Numbered from the stretch's first letter, positions 8,944 to 17,769 are shown. The stretch is DNA of 64,000 nucleotides from Flavobacterium sp. MedPE-SWcel (GCA_001874325.1 MPCW01000014.1:29354-93353); one strand, 5' to 3'. Made by a program: numbers and translations. Notes: generated by a model from the letters alone, not told the origin.

Positions 8944-10815
8944 TTATTCTTCTAGTTTGGCGCTTAGCTCGAACCAGCGTTCTGTTTTTTCTTCTATTTT
9001 ATTGAGTATTACTTGTAGTTCATCTGCTTTTTTAGAAATATCAGCATCAGGTACTTTACCTTCAGCAAAAAGAGCTTCTATTGCTTCTTTCTCTCTTTCG
9101 CAGTTTTTTATTTCTTTTTCTATTTTATTGTACTCTTTTTGTTCGTTAAAAGACAATCCTGCTTTAGTGTTGTTTTGTTTCCAAGACTTTTTGGTAGTCT
9201 CACTATCGCTTTTTGGTTCTTTCTTTACAGGTTCAATACTGTCTTCATAGGTACGGAAATCACTATAATTACCAGGGAAATCTTCTACAACACCTTCTCC
9301 TCTAAATACAAATAGATGATCTACAATTTTATCCATAAAATACCTATCGTGGCTTACTACAACAAGGCAGCCAGGGTAATCAAGCAAGAAGCTTTCTAAT
9401 ACATTAAGTGTTACAATATCAAGGTCATTTGTAGGTTCATCTAGTATTAAGAAGTTAGGGTTTTGTATTAATACAGTACATAGATAAAGACGTTTTAACT
9501 CTCCACCACTTAATTTTTCTACAAAGTCATATTGTTTTTTACGGTCAAATAGGAAGCGTTCTAGTAGTTGTCCTGCTGATATAATACGCCCTTTTGATAG
9601 TGGGATATATTCACCAAACTCTTTAATAATATCAATAACCTTTTGTTGAGGCTTTGGGTTTATACCACTTTGAGTATAATACCCCATTTTTATAGTGTCT
9701 CCTACTATTACTTTACCGCTATCAGCAGGCATAGTTTGGGTTAGTATGTTAAGGAATGTAGATTTTCCTGTACCGTTTTTACCTATTATACCTATGCGTT
9801 CCCCTTTTTTAAAGTTAAAGTCAAAGTTCTCTAGTATTTTCTTCTCTTTAAATTGTTTAGATACGCTGTGTAGTTCTACTATTTTACTACCCATGCGCTC
9901 CATGTTTATTTCGAGCTCTACTTGATGTTCTTTTCGGCGACTGTTTGCTTTTTCTTTTATTACGTAAAAATCATCTTGACGTGATTTTGATTTAGTAGTT
10001 CTTGCTTTTGGCTGTCTGCGCATCCAAGCAAGTTCTTTTGTGAAAAGGTTTCGAGCTTTATCTATGCTAGCGTTTTCAGCAGCAATGCGCTCCTCTTTTT
10101 TGTTAAGGTAGTAAGAGTAGTTTCCTTTATATTGATATAGTTGACCATTTTCTAGCTCTATGATTTCGTTACATACACGCTCCAAGAAAAAACGGTCGTG
10201 TGTAACCATAAATAGCGTCATTTTTTCTTTAGCAAAATAGTTCTCTAACCATTCTATCATTTCTAAATCAAGATGATTGGTAGGCTCATCTAGTATTAGT
10301 AAATCAGGTTTATTGATAAGTATAATAGCTAATGCTAAACGCTTTTTTTGCCCTCCTGAAAGATTTTTAACCTTTAGTTTTAAGTCGTCAAGCTTTAGTT
10401 TAAAGAGTATTTGTTTGTATTGTGTTTCAAAATCCCAAGCATTGTGTAGATCCATGCGTTCAAATGCTTTTTGGTATGTTTCTTCATCTTCAGGGTTCTC
10501 TAAAGCCTTTTCATAGTACGCTATAACCTTTAAAGTTTCGTTATCTGACGCAAAAATACTTTCCTCAATACTTAATTCAGGATTAAGTTTAGGCTCCTGT
10601 GGTAAAAAAGCCATTTTGGTTTCTTTTCGCATTACTACTTGTCCAGTATCAGGTATATCTTCTCCTGTTATAATTTTTAGGATGCTTGTTTTTCCTGTAC
10701 CGTTTTTTGCGACAAAAGCAACTTTTTGGTCTTTATTAATACCAAAAGAGATGTTGTCAAAAAGTGTACGTTCTCCAAAAGACTTAGATATATTTTCTAC
10801 TGAAAGGTAATTCAC
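8944..10815 (-). CDS. ABC-F family ATPase, Uup-like
   Basis: This soluble protein of 623 residues contains two ABC domains and no membrane segments. The first has Walker A AKNGTGKTS (36-44), LSGGQKKRLALA and LLILDEPTNHLDL. The second has GKNGTGKST, LSGGELKRLYLC and FLILDEPTNDLD. A basic, arginine-rich linker joins them and a coiled-coil C-terminal domain (about 555-620) ends the protein, as in Uup. ABC-F proteins act on the ribosome or on DNA recombination intermediates. The TATTTTTG promoter element at 10833 lies 17 bp before the start codon. Antibiotic resistance function is not indicated. Confidence 0.92.
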   Translation of the reverse strand: MNYLSVENISKSFGERTLFDNISFGINKDQKVAFVAKNGTGKTSILKIITGEDIPDTGQVVMRKETKMAFLPQEPKLNPELSIEESIFASDNETLKVIAYYEKALENPEDEETYQKAFERMDLHNAWDFETQYKQILFKLKLDDLKLKVKNLSGGQKKRLALAIILINKPDLLILDEPTNHLDLEMIEWLENYFAKEKMTLFMVTHDRFFLERVCNEIIELENGQLYQYKGNYSYYLNKKEERIAAENASIDKARNLFTKELAWMRRQPKARTTKSKSRQDDFYVIKEKANSRRKEHQVELEINMERMGSKIVELHSVSKQFKEKKILENFDFNFKKGERIGIIGKNGTGKSTFLNILTQTMPADSGKVIVGDTIKMGYYTQSGINPKPQQKVIDIIKEFGEYIPLSKGRIISAGQLLERFLFDRKKQYDFVEKLSGGELKRLYLCTVLIQNPNFLILDEPTNDLDIVTLNVLESFLLDYPGCLVVVSHDRYFMDKIVDHLFVFRGEGVVEDFPGNYSDFRTYEDSIEPVKKEPKSDSETTKKSWKQNNTKAGLSFNEQKEYNKIEKEIKNCEREKEAIEALFAEGKVPDADISKKADELQVILNKIEEKTERWFELSAKLEE

Positions 10816-10832
10816 GTTTGCTTGTTTTTCTG

Positions 10833-10840
10833 CAAAAATA
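10833..10840 (-). promoter_or_regulatory. Candidate -7 element for the ABC-F operon
   Basis: TATTTTTG on the minus strand matches TAnnTTTG, 17 bp before the ABC-F start codon. No TTG sits 19 bp upstream. Confidence 0.5.
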
Positions 10841-10877
10841 GACTATTTGTTTTACTTATCGTTATTTAATCAATCAA

Positions 10878-10911
10878 GACAAAAAGTCAGTTAAAAAGAC
10901 AAAAAGTCAGT
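10878..10911 (+). repeat. Tandem 14-bp direct repeat in the ABC-F / hsp20 divergent region
   Basis: GACAAAAAGTCAGT occurs at 10878-10891 and again, without mismatch, at 10898-10911. The 20-bp spacing is about two helical turns. Each unit contains a small dyad, GAC-N5-GTC. The position between two divergent genes, about 85 bp before the hsp20 start, suggests a regulator binding site; which gene it serves is not known. Confidence 0.6.
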
Positions 10912-10994
10912 GTTTTTTAATTGGTATAAGAATTGACTATTTGTAAATCGTAAAACAAAGATTTCTAAGAATTAAAATTTTAAAAACATAAAGT

Positions 10995-11423
10995 ATGAGT
11001 TTAGTAAAAAGAAACAATGGTAATGGTCGTGATTTATTTCCATCTATGATGGATGAATTGTTGAAAGATTGGGCTGGAGGTGCTCAGGTAGCGAAAAATA
11101 CAGCACCTCCTGTTAATGTTAAAGAGTTGGAGGCTTCATATAGTCTGTCTTTAATGGTGCCTGGCTGGAAGAAAGAATCTTTTAATATTGAGATAGATAA
11201 TGAGTTGTTGTCTATTTCTGCTGAAGTAAAAAAGGAAAAAGAAGAAGGTAAGTTTACGAGAAGAGAATTTAATTTATCTTCATTTAAAAGAGTATTTACG
11301 TTACCAGAAACGGTAAATACGGAAGAGATTAATGCTTCATATCAAGATGGTATACTTGAAATAACGCTTCCTAAGAAAGAAGAAGTGTTACCTAAGGCAA
11401 AAAGAGTAATAGGGATTTCATAA
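10995..11423 (+). CDS. Small heat shock protein, Hsp20/alpha-crystallin family
   Basis: The 142-residue protein has an N-terminal arm (LFPSMMDELLKDW), an alpha-crystallin domain (about 38-130) with VPGWKKESFNIEI, a REFNLSSFKRVFTLPETVN stretch and the DGILEITLPKK strand near the C-terminus. Small heat shock proteins bind unfolding proteins without ATP and hold them for DnaK/ClpB. It is a monocistronic unit ended by a hairpin at 11449. The direct repeat at 10878-10911 is a candidate stress-control site. Length and composition are normal for the family. Confidence 0.93.
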   Translation: MSLVKRNNGNGRDLFPSMMDELLKDWAGGAQVAKNTAPPVNVKELEASYSLSLMVPGWKKESFNIEIDNELLSISAEVKKEKEEGKFTRREFNLSSFKRVFTLPETVNTEEINASYQDGILEITLPKKEEVLPKAKRVIGIS

Positions 11424-11448
11424 ATAGATTTTTAGTTTGGTTAGTTAG

Positions 11449-11476
11449 AAAGCGTCCTGTGTAGGGCGCTTTTTTT
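11449..11476 (+). terminator. Rho-independent terminator after hsp20
   Basis: A 10-bp stem (AAAGCGTCCT with AGGGCGCTTT, one G-T pair) and GTGT loop are followed by a T tract. Confidence 0.85.
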
Positions 11477-11531
11477 GTATATAGTGTATTTCATAAGGTA
11501 GAGGTCGTGTGTATGAAATAAACAAATTATA

Positions 11532-11539
11532 TATATTTG
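11532..11539 (+). promoter_or_regulatory. -7 element abutting the glycosyltransferase start codon
   Basis: TATATTTG matches TAnnTTTG and ends only 4 bp before the ATG at 11544. If used, transcription would begin at or just inside the start codon, giving a leaderless mRNA. Confidence 0.45.
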
Positions 11540-11543
11540 CCTC

Positions 11544-12686
11544 ATGCAGTTATCCGTAATAATACTTAATTATAATGTCAGGTATTTTCTAGAGCAATGT
11601 GTGCTTAGTGTAGAGAATGCACTTGAGGGAATAGAGGGGGAAATTATAGTTGTAGACAATAATTCACCCGATGATAGTTGTGCTATGATGCAAGAGCGAT
11701 TTCCTCATGTAAAGCTAATAGCTCAAAAAGAAAATGCAGGTTTCCCGAAAGGAAATAATGTTGGTGTTGCTGAAGCGAAGGGAGAGTATGTTTGTATACT
11801 AAATCCTGATACTGTAGTAGCAGAAGATACGTTTTGTAAATTAATTGCATTTGCGGCTACAAAAAATGATTTAGGTGTTGCGGGAGGTAAAATGATAGAC
11901 GGTACAGGAAGTTTTTTGCCTGAAAGTAAACGTGGTACACCTACACCTTGGGTTGCTATAACCAAAATAATGGGGTTGTATAAGGTTTTCCCTAAATCAA
12001 CGCTATTTAATAAATACTACGCACAACATCTTGATGAAAATGAGATAGGAGAGACTGATATTTTGACAGGGGCATTTATGTTTATGAAACGTGAATTTTA
12101 TCTTGATATAGGTGGTTTTGATGAAGATTACTTTATGTATGGGGAGGATGTTGATATATCTTATACTGCATTAAAAACAGGGGATAAGAATATCTACTAC
12201 CCTGAAACAACTATTATACACTATAAAGGAGAGAGTACTGTTCGAGATAAAACTTACATGAAGCGTTTTAATGATGCTATGCAGGAGTTTTATCGTAAAC
12301 ATTTTAAAAAATCAGCGATTTTTGATTTGTTTATGAAGCTTGGTGTATTGTTTTTTGTTGTTGCTAAGAAGAATAAAAAAACAGTACATATAGAACCAGA
12401 AGAGTATATTCTTTTTTCTAAAAATGAAGTATTGCGTGATCGATTAGAAAAAATTGTGAATAAAAAGGTAGTTAGGTATAACGAGTATCAATTTTCTTTT
12501 TTGCCTGTTACTGAGAGAAATATAGAGGTTATTTTTGATAATGAATTGTTGACTTTTGGTAATATTATTACTTTAATACAAAAACATAACCAAGCGGGTT
12601 ATACTTTTAAGATTAAACCTAAAGGTTGTAACTTTATAGTAGGTAGTAATAATAGTGATAGTAGAGGAGGGGTCTTGACGTGGTAA
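11544..12686 (+). CDS. Glycosyltransferase family 2 (rhamnosyltransferase-like)
   Basis: A GT-A fold domain begins at once (LSVIILNYNVRYFLEQC), with the nucleotide-sugar site VVDNNSPDDS, the metal-binding NPDT segment, and the GGFDEDYFMYGEDVDISY acceptor/base motif near residue 195. A single hydrophobic segment (about 257-272) and a soluble C-terminal part complete the 380 residues. Relatives add sugars to envelope polysaccharides; donor and acceptor are unknown. It is not in a polysaccharide cluster but stands alone between hsp20 and an E2 gene. The start is fixed by the beta-strand needed for the Rossmann-like fold. Confidence 0.88.
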   Translation: MQLSVIILNYNVRYFLEQCVLSVENALEGIEGEIIVVDNNSPDDSCAMMQERFPHVKLIAQKENAGFPKGNNVGVAEAKGEYVCILNPDTVVAEDTFCKLIAFAATKNDLGVAGGKMIDGTGSFLPESKRGTPTPWVAITKIMGLYKVFPKSTLFNKYYAQHLDENEIGETDILTGAFMFMKREFYLDIGGFDEDYFMYGEDVDISYTALKTGDKNIYYPETTIIHYKGESTVRDKTYMKRFNDAMQEFYRKHFKKSAIFDLFMKLGVLFFVVAKKNKKTVHIEPEEYILFSKNEVLRDRLEKIVNKKVVRYNEYQFSFLPVTERNIEVIFDNELLTFGNIITLIQKHNQAGYTFKIKPKGCNFIVGSNNSDSRGGVLTW

Positions 12687-12792
12687 GAATTACCTCATGA
12701 TGCTGTGAATAATTATTGAAATACAGATAACAAGTCATTTTTTTTATTAATTTCGCAAACAGAAACATTAATTTTACCTTTAGGTTAACGAT

Positions 12793-14091
12793 ATGGCAAA
12801 ATTTGAACTAAAATTACCCAAAATGGGTGAGAGTGTTGCAGAAGCAACGATTACAAACTGGTTAAAGAACGTAGGTGATGCTATTGAGGCTGATGAAGCT
12901 GTTTTAGAAATTGCTACGGATAAAGTAGACTCTGAAGTACCATCAGAAGTTACAGGAGTTTTATCAGAAATATTATTCCAAGTTGATGATGTAGTACAAG
13001 TAGGGCAAACTATTGCTTATATAGAAACTGAAGGTGGTGCTGTAGCGGCTGATGCTCCTAAAGAAGAGGCAGTGGCTGTTAAAGCTGTAGAAGAAAGTGT
13101 TGAGGTTGCTAAAGAAACAGTAGCAGCTCCTGTAGATTTTTCAGATTCTGAAAAATTCTTTTCTCCACTTGTAAAAAACATAGCTAAAGAAGAAGGTGTA
13201 TCACTTGCTGAGCTTGAAGCTATGAATGGTACAGGTAAAGATGGTAGAGTTACAAAAACTGATATATTAGATTACGTTAAAAATAGAACTGCTCAGCCAG
13301 TAGCTGCTGCAAAACCAGTACAGCAACCTGTTGCAAAAAGCCAACCGGTAGCTGCTAAAGCTGCTCCAGTATCGGTTAATGGTCAGGATGAGGTTGTAGA
13401 GATGGATCGTATGCGTAAGCTAATCTCTGGTTACATGGTACAATCGGTACAAACTTCTGCACACGTACAGTCGTTTATAGAGGTTGATGTAACTAATATA
13501 GTAAACTGGAGAAACAAAGTTAAGAACGAATTCCAGAAAAGAGAAGGTGAAAAATTAACTTTTACACCGATATTTATGGAGGCTGTAGCGCGTGCGCTTA
13601 AAGACTTCCCTGGTATGAATATATCTGTAGATGGTGATTACATCATTAAAAAGAAAAATATTAACCTTGGTATGGCAGCAGCCTTACCAAATGGTAACCT
13701 TATAGTTCCTGTAATTAAAAATGCTGACCAGTTAAATATGGTAGGTATGGCAAAAGCAGTAAATGATTTAGGTAATCGTGCAAAAGCTGGTAAATTAAAG
13801 CCAGACGATACACAAGGAGGTACTTATACAGTTACTAACGTAGGTACGTTTGGTAGTGTGTTTGGTACGCCAATTATCAATCAACCACAAGTAGGTATTC
13901 TTGCATTAGGTGCAATACGTAAAGTACCTGCAGTTATCGAAACTCCAGAAGGTGATTTTATAGGTATTCGTCAAAAAATGTTCCTATCACACAGTTATGA
14001 CCACAGAGTTGTAGATGGTGCATTAGGAGGTTCGTTTGTTAAGCGTGTAGCTGAATATCTTGAAGCTTTCGATCCTAATAGAGATATATAA
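12793..14091 (+). CDS. 2-oxoacid dehydrogenase E2 component (dihydrolipoamide acyltransferase)
   Basis: The 432-residue protein has one lipoyl domain (1-78, lipoyl lysine K44 in ATDKVDSE), an Ala/Val/Glu-rich linker, a peripheral-subunit-binding domain (about 122-166), a second Pro/Ala-rich linker and a catalytic acyltransferase domain ending in HRVVDG (404-409, catalytic His and Asp). It moves acyl groups from the E1 lipoyl arm to CoA. The genes for E1 and E3 are not nearby. The single lipoyl domain and sequence style suggest a branched-chain or general 2-oxoacid complex rather than pyruvate dehydrogenase, but this is inference. Its lipoyl group would come from LipA (30178-31068). Confidence 0.92.
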   Translation: MAKFELKLPKMGESVAEATITNWLKNVGDAIEADEAVLEIATDKVDSEVPSEVTGVLSEILFQVDDVVQVGQTIAYIETEGGAVAADAPKEEAVAVKAVEESVEVAKETVAAPVDFSDSEKFFSPLVKNIAKEEGVSLAELEAMNGTGKDGRVTKTDILDYVKNRTAQPVAAAKPVQQPVAKSQPVAAKAAPVSVNGQDEVVEMDRMRKLISGYMVQSVQTSAHVQSFIEVDVTNIVNWRNKVKNEFQKREGEKLTFTPIFMEAVARALKDFPGMNISVDGDYIIKKKNINLGMAAALPNGNLIVPVIKNADQLNMVGMAKAVNDLGNRAKAGKLKPDDTQGGTYTVTNVGTFGSVFGTPIINQPQVGILALGAIRKVPAVIETPEGDFIGIRQKMFLSHSYDHRVVDGALGGSFVKRVAEYLEAFDPNRDI

Positions 14092-14110
14092 TATCTGATA
14101 TCTAGTTATA

Positions 14111-14152
14111 TAACAAAACAAGGCTCACTAAACAGTGAGCCTTGTTTTGTTA
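14111..14152 (+). terminator. Rho-independent terminator after the E2 gene
   Basis: A perfect 19-bp stem (14111-14129 with 14134-14152) with AAAC-like 4-base loop is followed by T-rich sequence. Confidence 0.88.
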
Positions 14153-14207
14153 ATGTTATTTATATTGTAAAAAGCAAGTTACTTCTTCTTTTTAAAGTAT
14201 TCTAAAG

Positions 14208-14233
14208 CTATATTTGTATAATTACAAATATAG
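14208..14233 (+). promoter_or_regulatory. Palindrome overlapping the promoter of the exonuclease operon
   Basis: A perfect 11-bp inverted repeat (CTATATTTGTA, 4-bp spacer, TACAAATATAG) ends 2 bp before the ATG at 14236. Its left arm contains TATATTTG (14209-14216), a match to the -7 element. It could be an operator that hides the promoter, or a 5' hairpin in the transcript. Confidence 0.5.
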
Positions 14234-14235
14234 AT

Positions 14236-15012
14236 ATGGAACTTAAACTTCGTAGACCTATCTGTTTCTTTGATTTAGAGACTACGGGTACTAATATTAC
14301 TAAAGATAGAATTGTAGAGATATCAATACTAAAAGTATATCCTAACGGAAATAAAGAAAGCAAAACATGGTTAGTAAACCCTGAACGATCTATACCAGAA
14401 GAAACAATACAGTTTCATGGTATTACAGATGAAAAAGTAGCAAATGAGCCAACTTTCGCAATGCTTTCAAATCAAGTATATAACATGATCAAAGATTCTG
14501 ATCTTGGAGGATATAATTCTGATCGATTTGATATTCCGCTTTTAGCAGAAGAATTACTTAGAGTGGGACTTGATTTTGATATGAAAAATAGAGTTTCTGT
14601 AGATGTGCAAACTATTTTTCATAAAAAAGAAGAGCGTACACTTAGCGCAGCGTATAAATTTTATTGTGGAGAGGTATTAGAAAATGCACATAGTGCAGAA
14701 GCTGATACTAATGCTACTTATGAAATATTAAAATCGCAGCTTGATCATTATGATGATTTACCAAATGATATGAAAGATCTTTCGGTGTATACTACTCGAA
14801 AAGTAACAGTAGATTTTGCAGGATTTATTATTCTGGATAAAGATGGAGAAGAAGCGTTTAGTTTTGGAAAACATAAAGGTGCTAAGGTAGAAAAGGTGCT
14901 TGAAAGTGAGCCGGGGTATTATAGTTGGATTCAAAAATCAGATTTTCCATTATATACTAAAAAAGTATTGACAGCGATTAAGTTGCGAAAACTGAACAAT
15001 AAATTAGCATAA
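14236..15012 (+). CDS. DnaQ-like 3'-5' exonuclease (DEDDh)
   Basis: The N-terminal 175 residues form an RNase-T/DnaQ exonuclease domain: Exo I FFDLETTGTNI (11-21), Exo II YNSDRFDIPLL, and Exo III HSAEADTNAT with the catalytic His and Asp of the DEDDh class. The C-terminal about 80 residues end with a FGKHKGAKVEKV stretch seen in many bacterial DnaQ-like proteins, possibly a nucleic acid contact. It is not linked to a DNA polymerase gene, so a proofreading, repair or RNA-processing role is open. It starts a plus-strand run of four genes (14236-17244). Confidence 0.88.
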   Translation: MELKLRRPICFFDLETTGTNITKDRIVEISILKVYPNGNKESKTWLVNPERSIPEETIQFHGITDEKVANEPTFAMLSNQVYNMIKDSDLGGYNSDRFDIPLLAEELLRVGLDFDMKNRVSVDVQTIFHKKEERTLSAAYKFYCGEVLENAHSAEADTNATYEILKSQLDHYDDLPNDMKDLSVYTTRKVTVDFAGFIILDKDGEEAFSFGKHKGAKVEKVLESEPGYYSWIQKSDFPLYTKKVLTAIKLRKLNNKLA

Positions 15013-15031
15013 ACTAATACTGTAATTAGTA

Positions 15032-15643
15032 ATGAAGATTATTTGCATAGGTAGGAATTATACCGACCATATAAGTGAACTACAAAATGAAAAACCTACA
15101 GAGCCAGTAATTTTCATGAAGCCAGATACTGCTGTGGTGTTAAAAAAGTTTCCATTTGTAATACCAGAGTTTAGTAACGATGTGCATCATGAAGTAGAAG
15201 TATTGGTGAAAATACATAAAGTAGGTAAGTATATAGATACTAAGTTTGCGCATAAATATTATGATGAAATAGGGCTTGGTATCGATTTTACAGCTCGTGA
15301 TTTACAGGCTAAACTAAAAGAGAAAGGATTGCCTTGGGAAAAAGCGAAGGGTTTTGACGGATCGGCTGTGATAGGTAACTTTATCAACAAAACGGAATTA
15401 GGAGACGTAAACAATCTTAATTTTGAGCTTACTAATAATGGAAATGTGGTACAGAAAGGGAATACGGAGCAAATGCTCTGGAAAATAGATGAATTAATTT
15501 CCTATGTGTCGCAATACTTTACGTTAAAGAAGGGTGATGTTATATTTACAGGTACTCCTAAAGGGGTTGCTAAGGTAAATCATAATGATGTGCTTGAAGG
15601 GAGTTTAGAAGGGAAGAAACTATTTAGTATACACGTAAAATAA
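15032..15643 (+). CDS. Fumarylacetoacetate hydrolase family protein
   Basis: The 203-residue protein has the FAH-fold signatures: CIGRNYTDH at the start, PVIFMKPDTAVV, a HHEVEVLVKI metal-binding stretch (His/Glu/Glu), GIDFTARDLQ, and FTGTPKGVAKV near the C-terminus. Members of this size act as acylpyruvate hydrolases, oxaloacetate decarboxylases or tautomerases; the substrate here is not decided. No aromatic catabolism genes are nearby. It follows the exonuclease gene by 19 bp, and its stop overlaps the next start in TAATG. Confidence 0.88.
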   Translation: MKIICIGRNYTDHISELQNEKPTEPVIFMKPDTAVVLKKFPFVIPEFSNDVHHEVEVLVKIHKVGKYIDTKFAHKYYDEIGLGIDFTARDLQAKLKEKGLPWEKAKGFDGSAVIGNFINKTELGDVNNLNFELTNNGNVVQKGNTEQMLWKIDELISYVSQYFTLKKGDVIFTGTPKGVAKVNHNDVLEGSLEGKKLFSIHVK

Positions 15644-15987
15644 TGGCTTTACACTATAATTTATCGAAAGTTTATGCTTTATCTAATAACGATGTAGATT
15701 TTGCAAAGCAAATTGCGGTTCTTTTTACAGAAGAAGTGCCTGCTGAGATTGTGAATATAAAAGAAGGGTTGAAAGAAAAAGATCATATGAGGGTGTATTA
15801 TGCTGCTCATAAAATAAAACCAACTCTTGATTTATTAGGTATGGATATAGCGTATCAGGATATATTATTGATAGAGAATTGGACTAAATCAGAAGGTAAA
15901 AAGAAAGAAATCAAAGAGGTAGTAAAAAGCCTTAAAGATTCTGTTAGCCTTACATTGAAGGAATTAAAGAAAGATTTTAATCTGTAA
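15643..15987 (+). CDS. Stand-alone histidine phosphotransfer (HPt) domain protein
   Basis: The whole 114-residue protein is one HPt domain. The phospho-accepting histidine is H56 in AAHKIKPTLDLLG, with the conserved Lys three residues on. HPt proteins pass phosphoryl groups between receiver domains in multi-step phosphorelays. No sensor kinase or response regulator is in the window, so its partners are unknown. It is tightly coupled by a 1-base overlap to the FAH gene upstream and 9 bp from cinA downstream, an unexpected neighbourhood for a signalling protein. Confidence 0.8.
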   Translation: MALHYNLSKVYALSNNDVDFAKQIAVLFTEEVPAEIVNIKEGLKEKDHMRVYYAAHKIKPTLDLLGMDIAYQDILLIENWTKSEGKKKEIKEVVKSLKDSVSLTLKELKKDFNL

Positions 15988-15996
15988 TATTATTTT

Positions 15997-17244
15997 ATGA
16001 AAGCAGCTATTGTTACTGTAGGAGATGAGATACTTATAGGTCAGATAACAGATACAAACTCTAAATATATTGCTAAAGCATTTAATAAAATAGGTGTTGA
16101 GGTACGTGAGATGCTGTCTATAAGTGATGAAAGAGATCATATATTAGATACACTTTCATCGTTACAAAATAGAGTAGATGTTGTAGTTATTACAGGAGGT
16201 TTAGGACCTACAAAAGATGATATTACAAAGAAAACACTATGCGATTATTTTGATGACACATTAGTGCAGAATGAAGAGGTGTTAGTACATGTAATAGAGC
16301 TTATAGAGCGAGTTTTACAAAGAAAAGCATCTGATGCTAATAAAGAGCAAGCACTTGTGCCGTCTCGTTGTACTGTGTTACGTAATAGTGTAGGTACAGC
16401 TCCAGGTATGTGGATGGAGAAGGAAAATACAGTGTTTATATCGCTTCCAGGTGTGCCTTATGAAATGGAAGATATCGTGACTAATGAAGTGTTGCCGAAA
16501 TTGATAGAAAAGTACGAACGCCCTTACATATTACATAAGACATTGTTAACCTATGGACAAGCAGAAAGTATTATTGCAGAGCGCATAGAAGAGTGGGAAG
16601 ATGATTTGCCAAAACATATAAAATTAGCTTATTTGCCAAGTCCTGGAAGAGTTCGTTTAAGGCTTAGTGCAAGAGGTGTCGATGAATTGTTTTTACAAGA
16701 TAGTATGGCTACTGAGGTGGATAAGTTAAAAGCTATCATTGATGATATTATTGTAGGTTATGAAGAGGATGAAAGTATTGAGGTTGTGGTTGGTAAGTTG
16801 TTAACAGAACAGAAAAAAACCGTAGCTGTAGCTGAGAGTTGTACGGGAGGAAAAATAGCACAATTGTTTACAAATAACGCAGGAGCTTCAGCTTATTTTA
16901 AAGGCGGAGTAGTGACTTATTCGGTAGAAAGTAAAATTGCTTTATTGGGTATTGAAAAAGAATTTATAGAGCGACATGATGTGGTTAGTGAGGCAGTGGC
17001 AGAAGCTATGGCTGTAAGCGCAAAAAATGTTTTTGGAGTAGATTATGCAATAGCAACAACGGGTAATGCGGGGCCAACTACAGAAGAGGGAGGTGCGGAT
17101 TTAGGTACTGTATTTATTGGTTTTGCAACACCAAAAGGTGTTTATAGTGAGGAACTTAATTTAGGGCAACCTAGAGAAAAAGTTATTGGTAGAGCTGTTA
17201 ACAAGGCCTTAGAGAAAATTTACAAAGAAATTTCAAAAAACTAA
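15997..17244 (+). CDS. cinA: CinA family protein (nicotinamide-nucleotide amidohydrolase)
   Basis: The 415-residue protein is a full-length two-domain CinA. The N-terminal COG1058 domain (MoCF-like, 1-170) has [16 protein letters not shown] and [12 protein letters not shown]. The C-terminal amidohydrolase domain (about 255-412) has [12 protein letters not shown] and TTGNAGPT. CinA proteins hydrolyse ADP-ribose and deamidate nicotinamide mononucleotide to recycle pyridine nucleotides. It ends the run that begins with the exonuclease gene and is followed by the ribosomal-protein promoter. Confidence 0.93.
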   Translation: MKAAIVTVGDEILIGQITDTNSKYIAKAFNKIGVEVREMLSISDERDHILDTLSSLQNRVDVVVITGGLGPTKDDITKKTLCDYFDDTLVQNEEVLVHVIELIERVLQRKASDANKEQALVPSRCTVLRNSVGTAPGMWMEKENTVFISLPGVPYEMEDIVTNEVLPKLIEKYERPYILHKTLLTYGQAESIIAERIEEWEDDLPKHIKLAYLPSPGRVRLRLSARGVDELFLQDSMATEVDKLKAIIDDIIVGYEEDESIEVVVGKLLTEQKKTVAVAESCTGGKIAQLFTNNAGASAYFKGGVVTYSVESKIALLGIEKEFIERHDVVSEAVAEAMAVSAKNVFGVDYAIATTGNAGPTTEEGGADLGTVFIGFATPKGVYSEELNLGQPREKVIGRAVNKALEKIYKEISKN

Positions 17245-17254
17245 CTCAATATGT

Positions 17255-17285
17255 TTGTGTAATGGATTTATTTTTTGTTTCTTTG
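17255..17285 (+). promoter_or_regulatory. Probable promoter of the rpmB-rpmG operon
   Basis: TTG (17255-17257) and TTTCTTTG (17278-17285) are 20 bp apart, near the TTG-N19-TAnnTTTG pattern. The -7 box ends 38 bp before the rpmB ATG. Confidence 0.45.
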
Positions 17286-17323
17286 CACCCTGATTTTGAA
17301 TAACGATATAAAAGCAAAATATA

Positions 17324-17560
17324 ATGTCAAGAGTTTGTGCCCTTACAGGTAAGAAAGCGATGGTAGGAAACAATGTTTCTCACGCAATGAACAAGACTAA
17401 AAGAAAGTTTAGTGTGAACCTAATGAAGAAGCGTTTTTATCTTCCAGAGGAAGATAAGTGGATTACTCTTAGGGTAGCTGCTTCTACTATCAAAACAATT
17501 AATAAAAAAGGTATTACTACAGTTTTGAAAGAAGCTAGAGAAAAAGGGCTTATTAAATAA
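17324..17560 (+). CDS. rpmB: 50S ribosomal protein L28 (bL28)
   Basis: The 78-residue basic protein has the L28 signatures [17 protein letters not shown] at the N-terminus and [18 protein letters not shown] in the middle. It is a component of the large ribosomal subunit. It leads a compact operon: L33 starts 26 bp after its stop, and the DUF4295 gene follows. Length is normal. Confidence 0.97.
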   Translation: MSRVCALTGKKAMVGNNVSHAMNKTKRKFSVNLMKKRFYLPEEDKWITLRVAASTIKTINKKGITTVLKEAREKGLIK

Positions 17561-17586
17561 TCCTGACCTAATAATATATATTTAAG

Positions 17587-17769
17587 ATGGCAAAGAAAGG
17601 TAATAGAATTCAGGTAATTTTAGAGTGTACTGAGCATAAAGCTTCTGGTGTAGCTGGAACTTCAAGATACATCACTACTAAAAACAAAAAAAATACTCCT
17701 GATAGATTAGAGATTAAAAAGTTTAATCCTGTTCTTAAGAGAGTAACTGTTCATAAAGAAATCAAATAA
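17587..17769 (+). CDS. rpmG: 50S ribosomal protein L33 (bL33)
   Basis: The 60-residue protein begins [18 protein letters not shown] and contains [20 protein letters not shown], both typical of L33. Only one Cys remains (ILECTEHK), so this is a zinc-independent form. It lies between rpmB and the DUF4295 gene, the usual order in Bacteroidota. Confidence 0.96.
   Translation: MAKKGNRIQVILECTEHKASGVAGTSRYITTKNKKNTPDRLEIKKFNPVLKRVTVHKEIK

Noticed and set aside
8944..10815. ABC-F antibiotic resistance protein
   Set aside because: The C-terminal coiled coil and motifs fit housekeeping Uup-like proteins; no sign of transfer.
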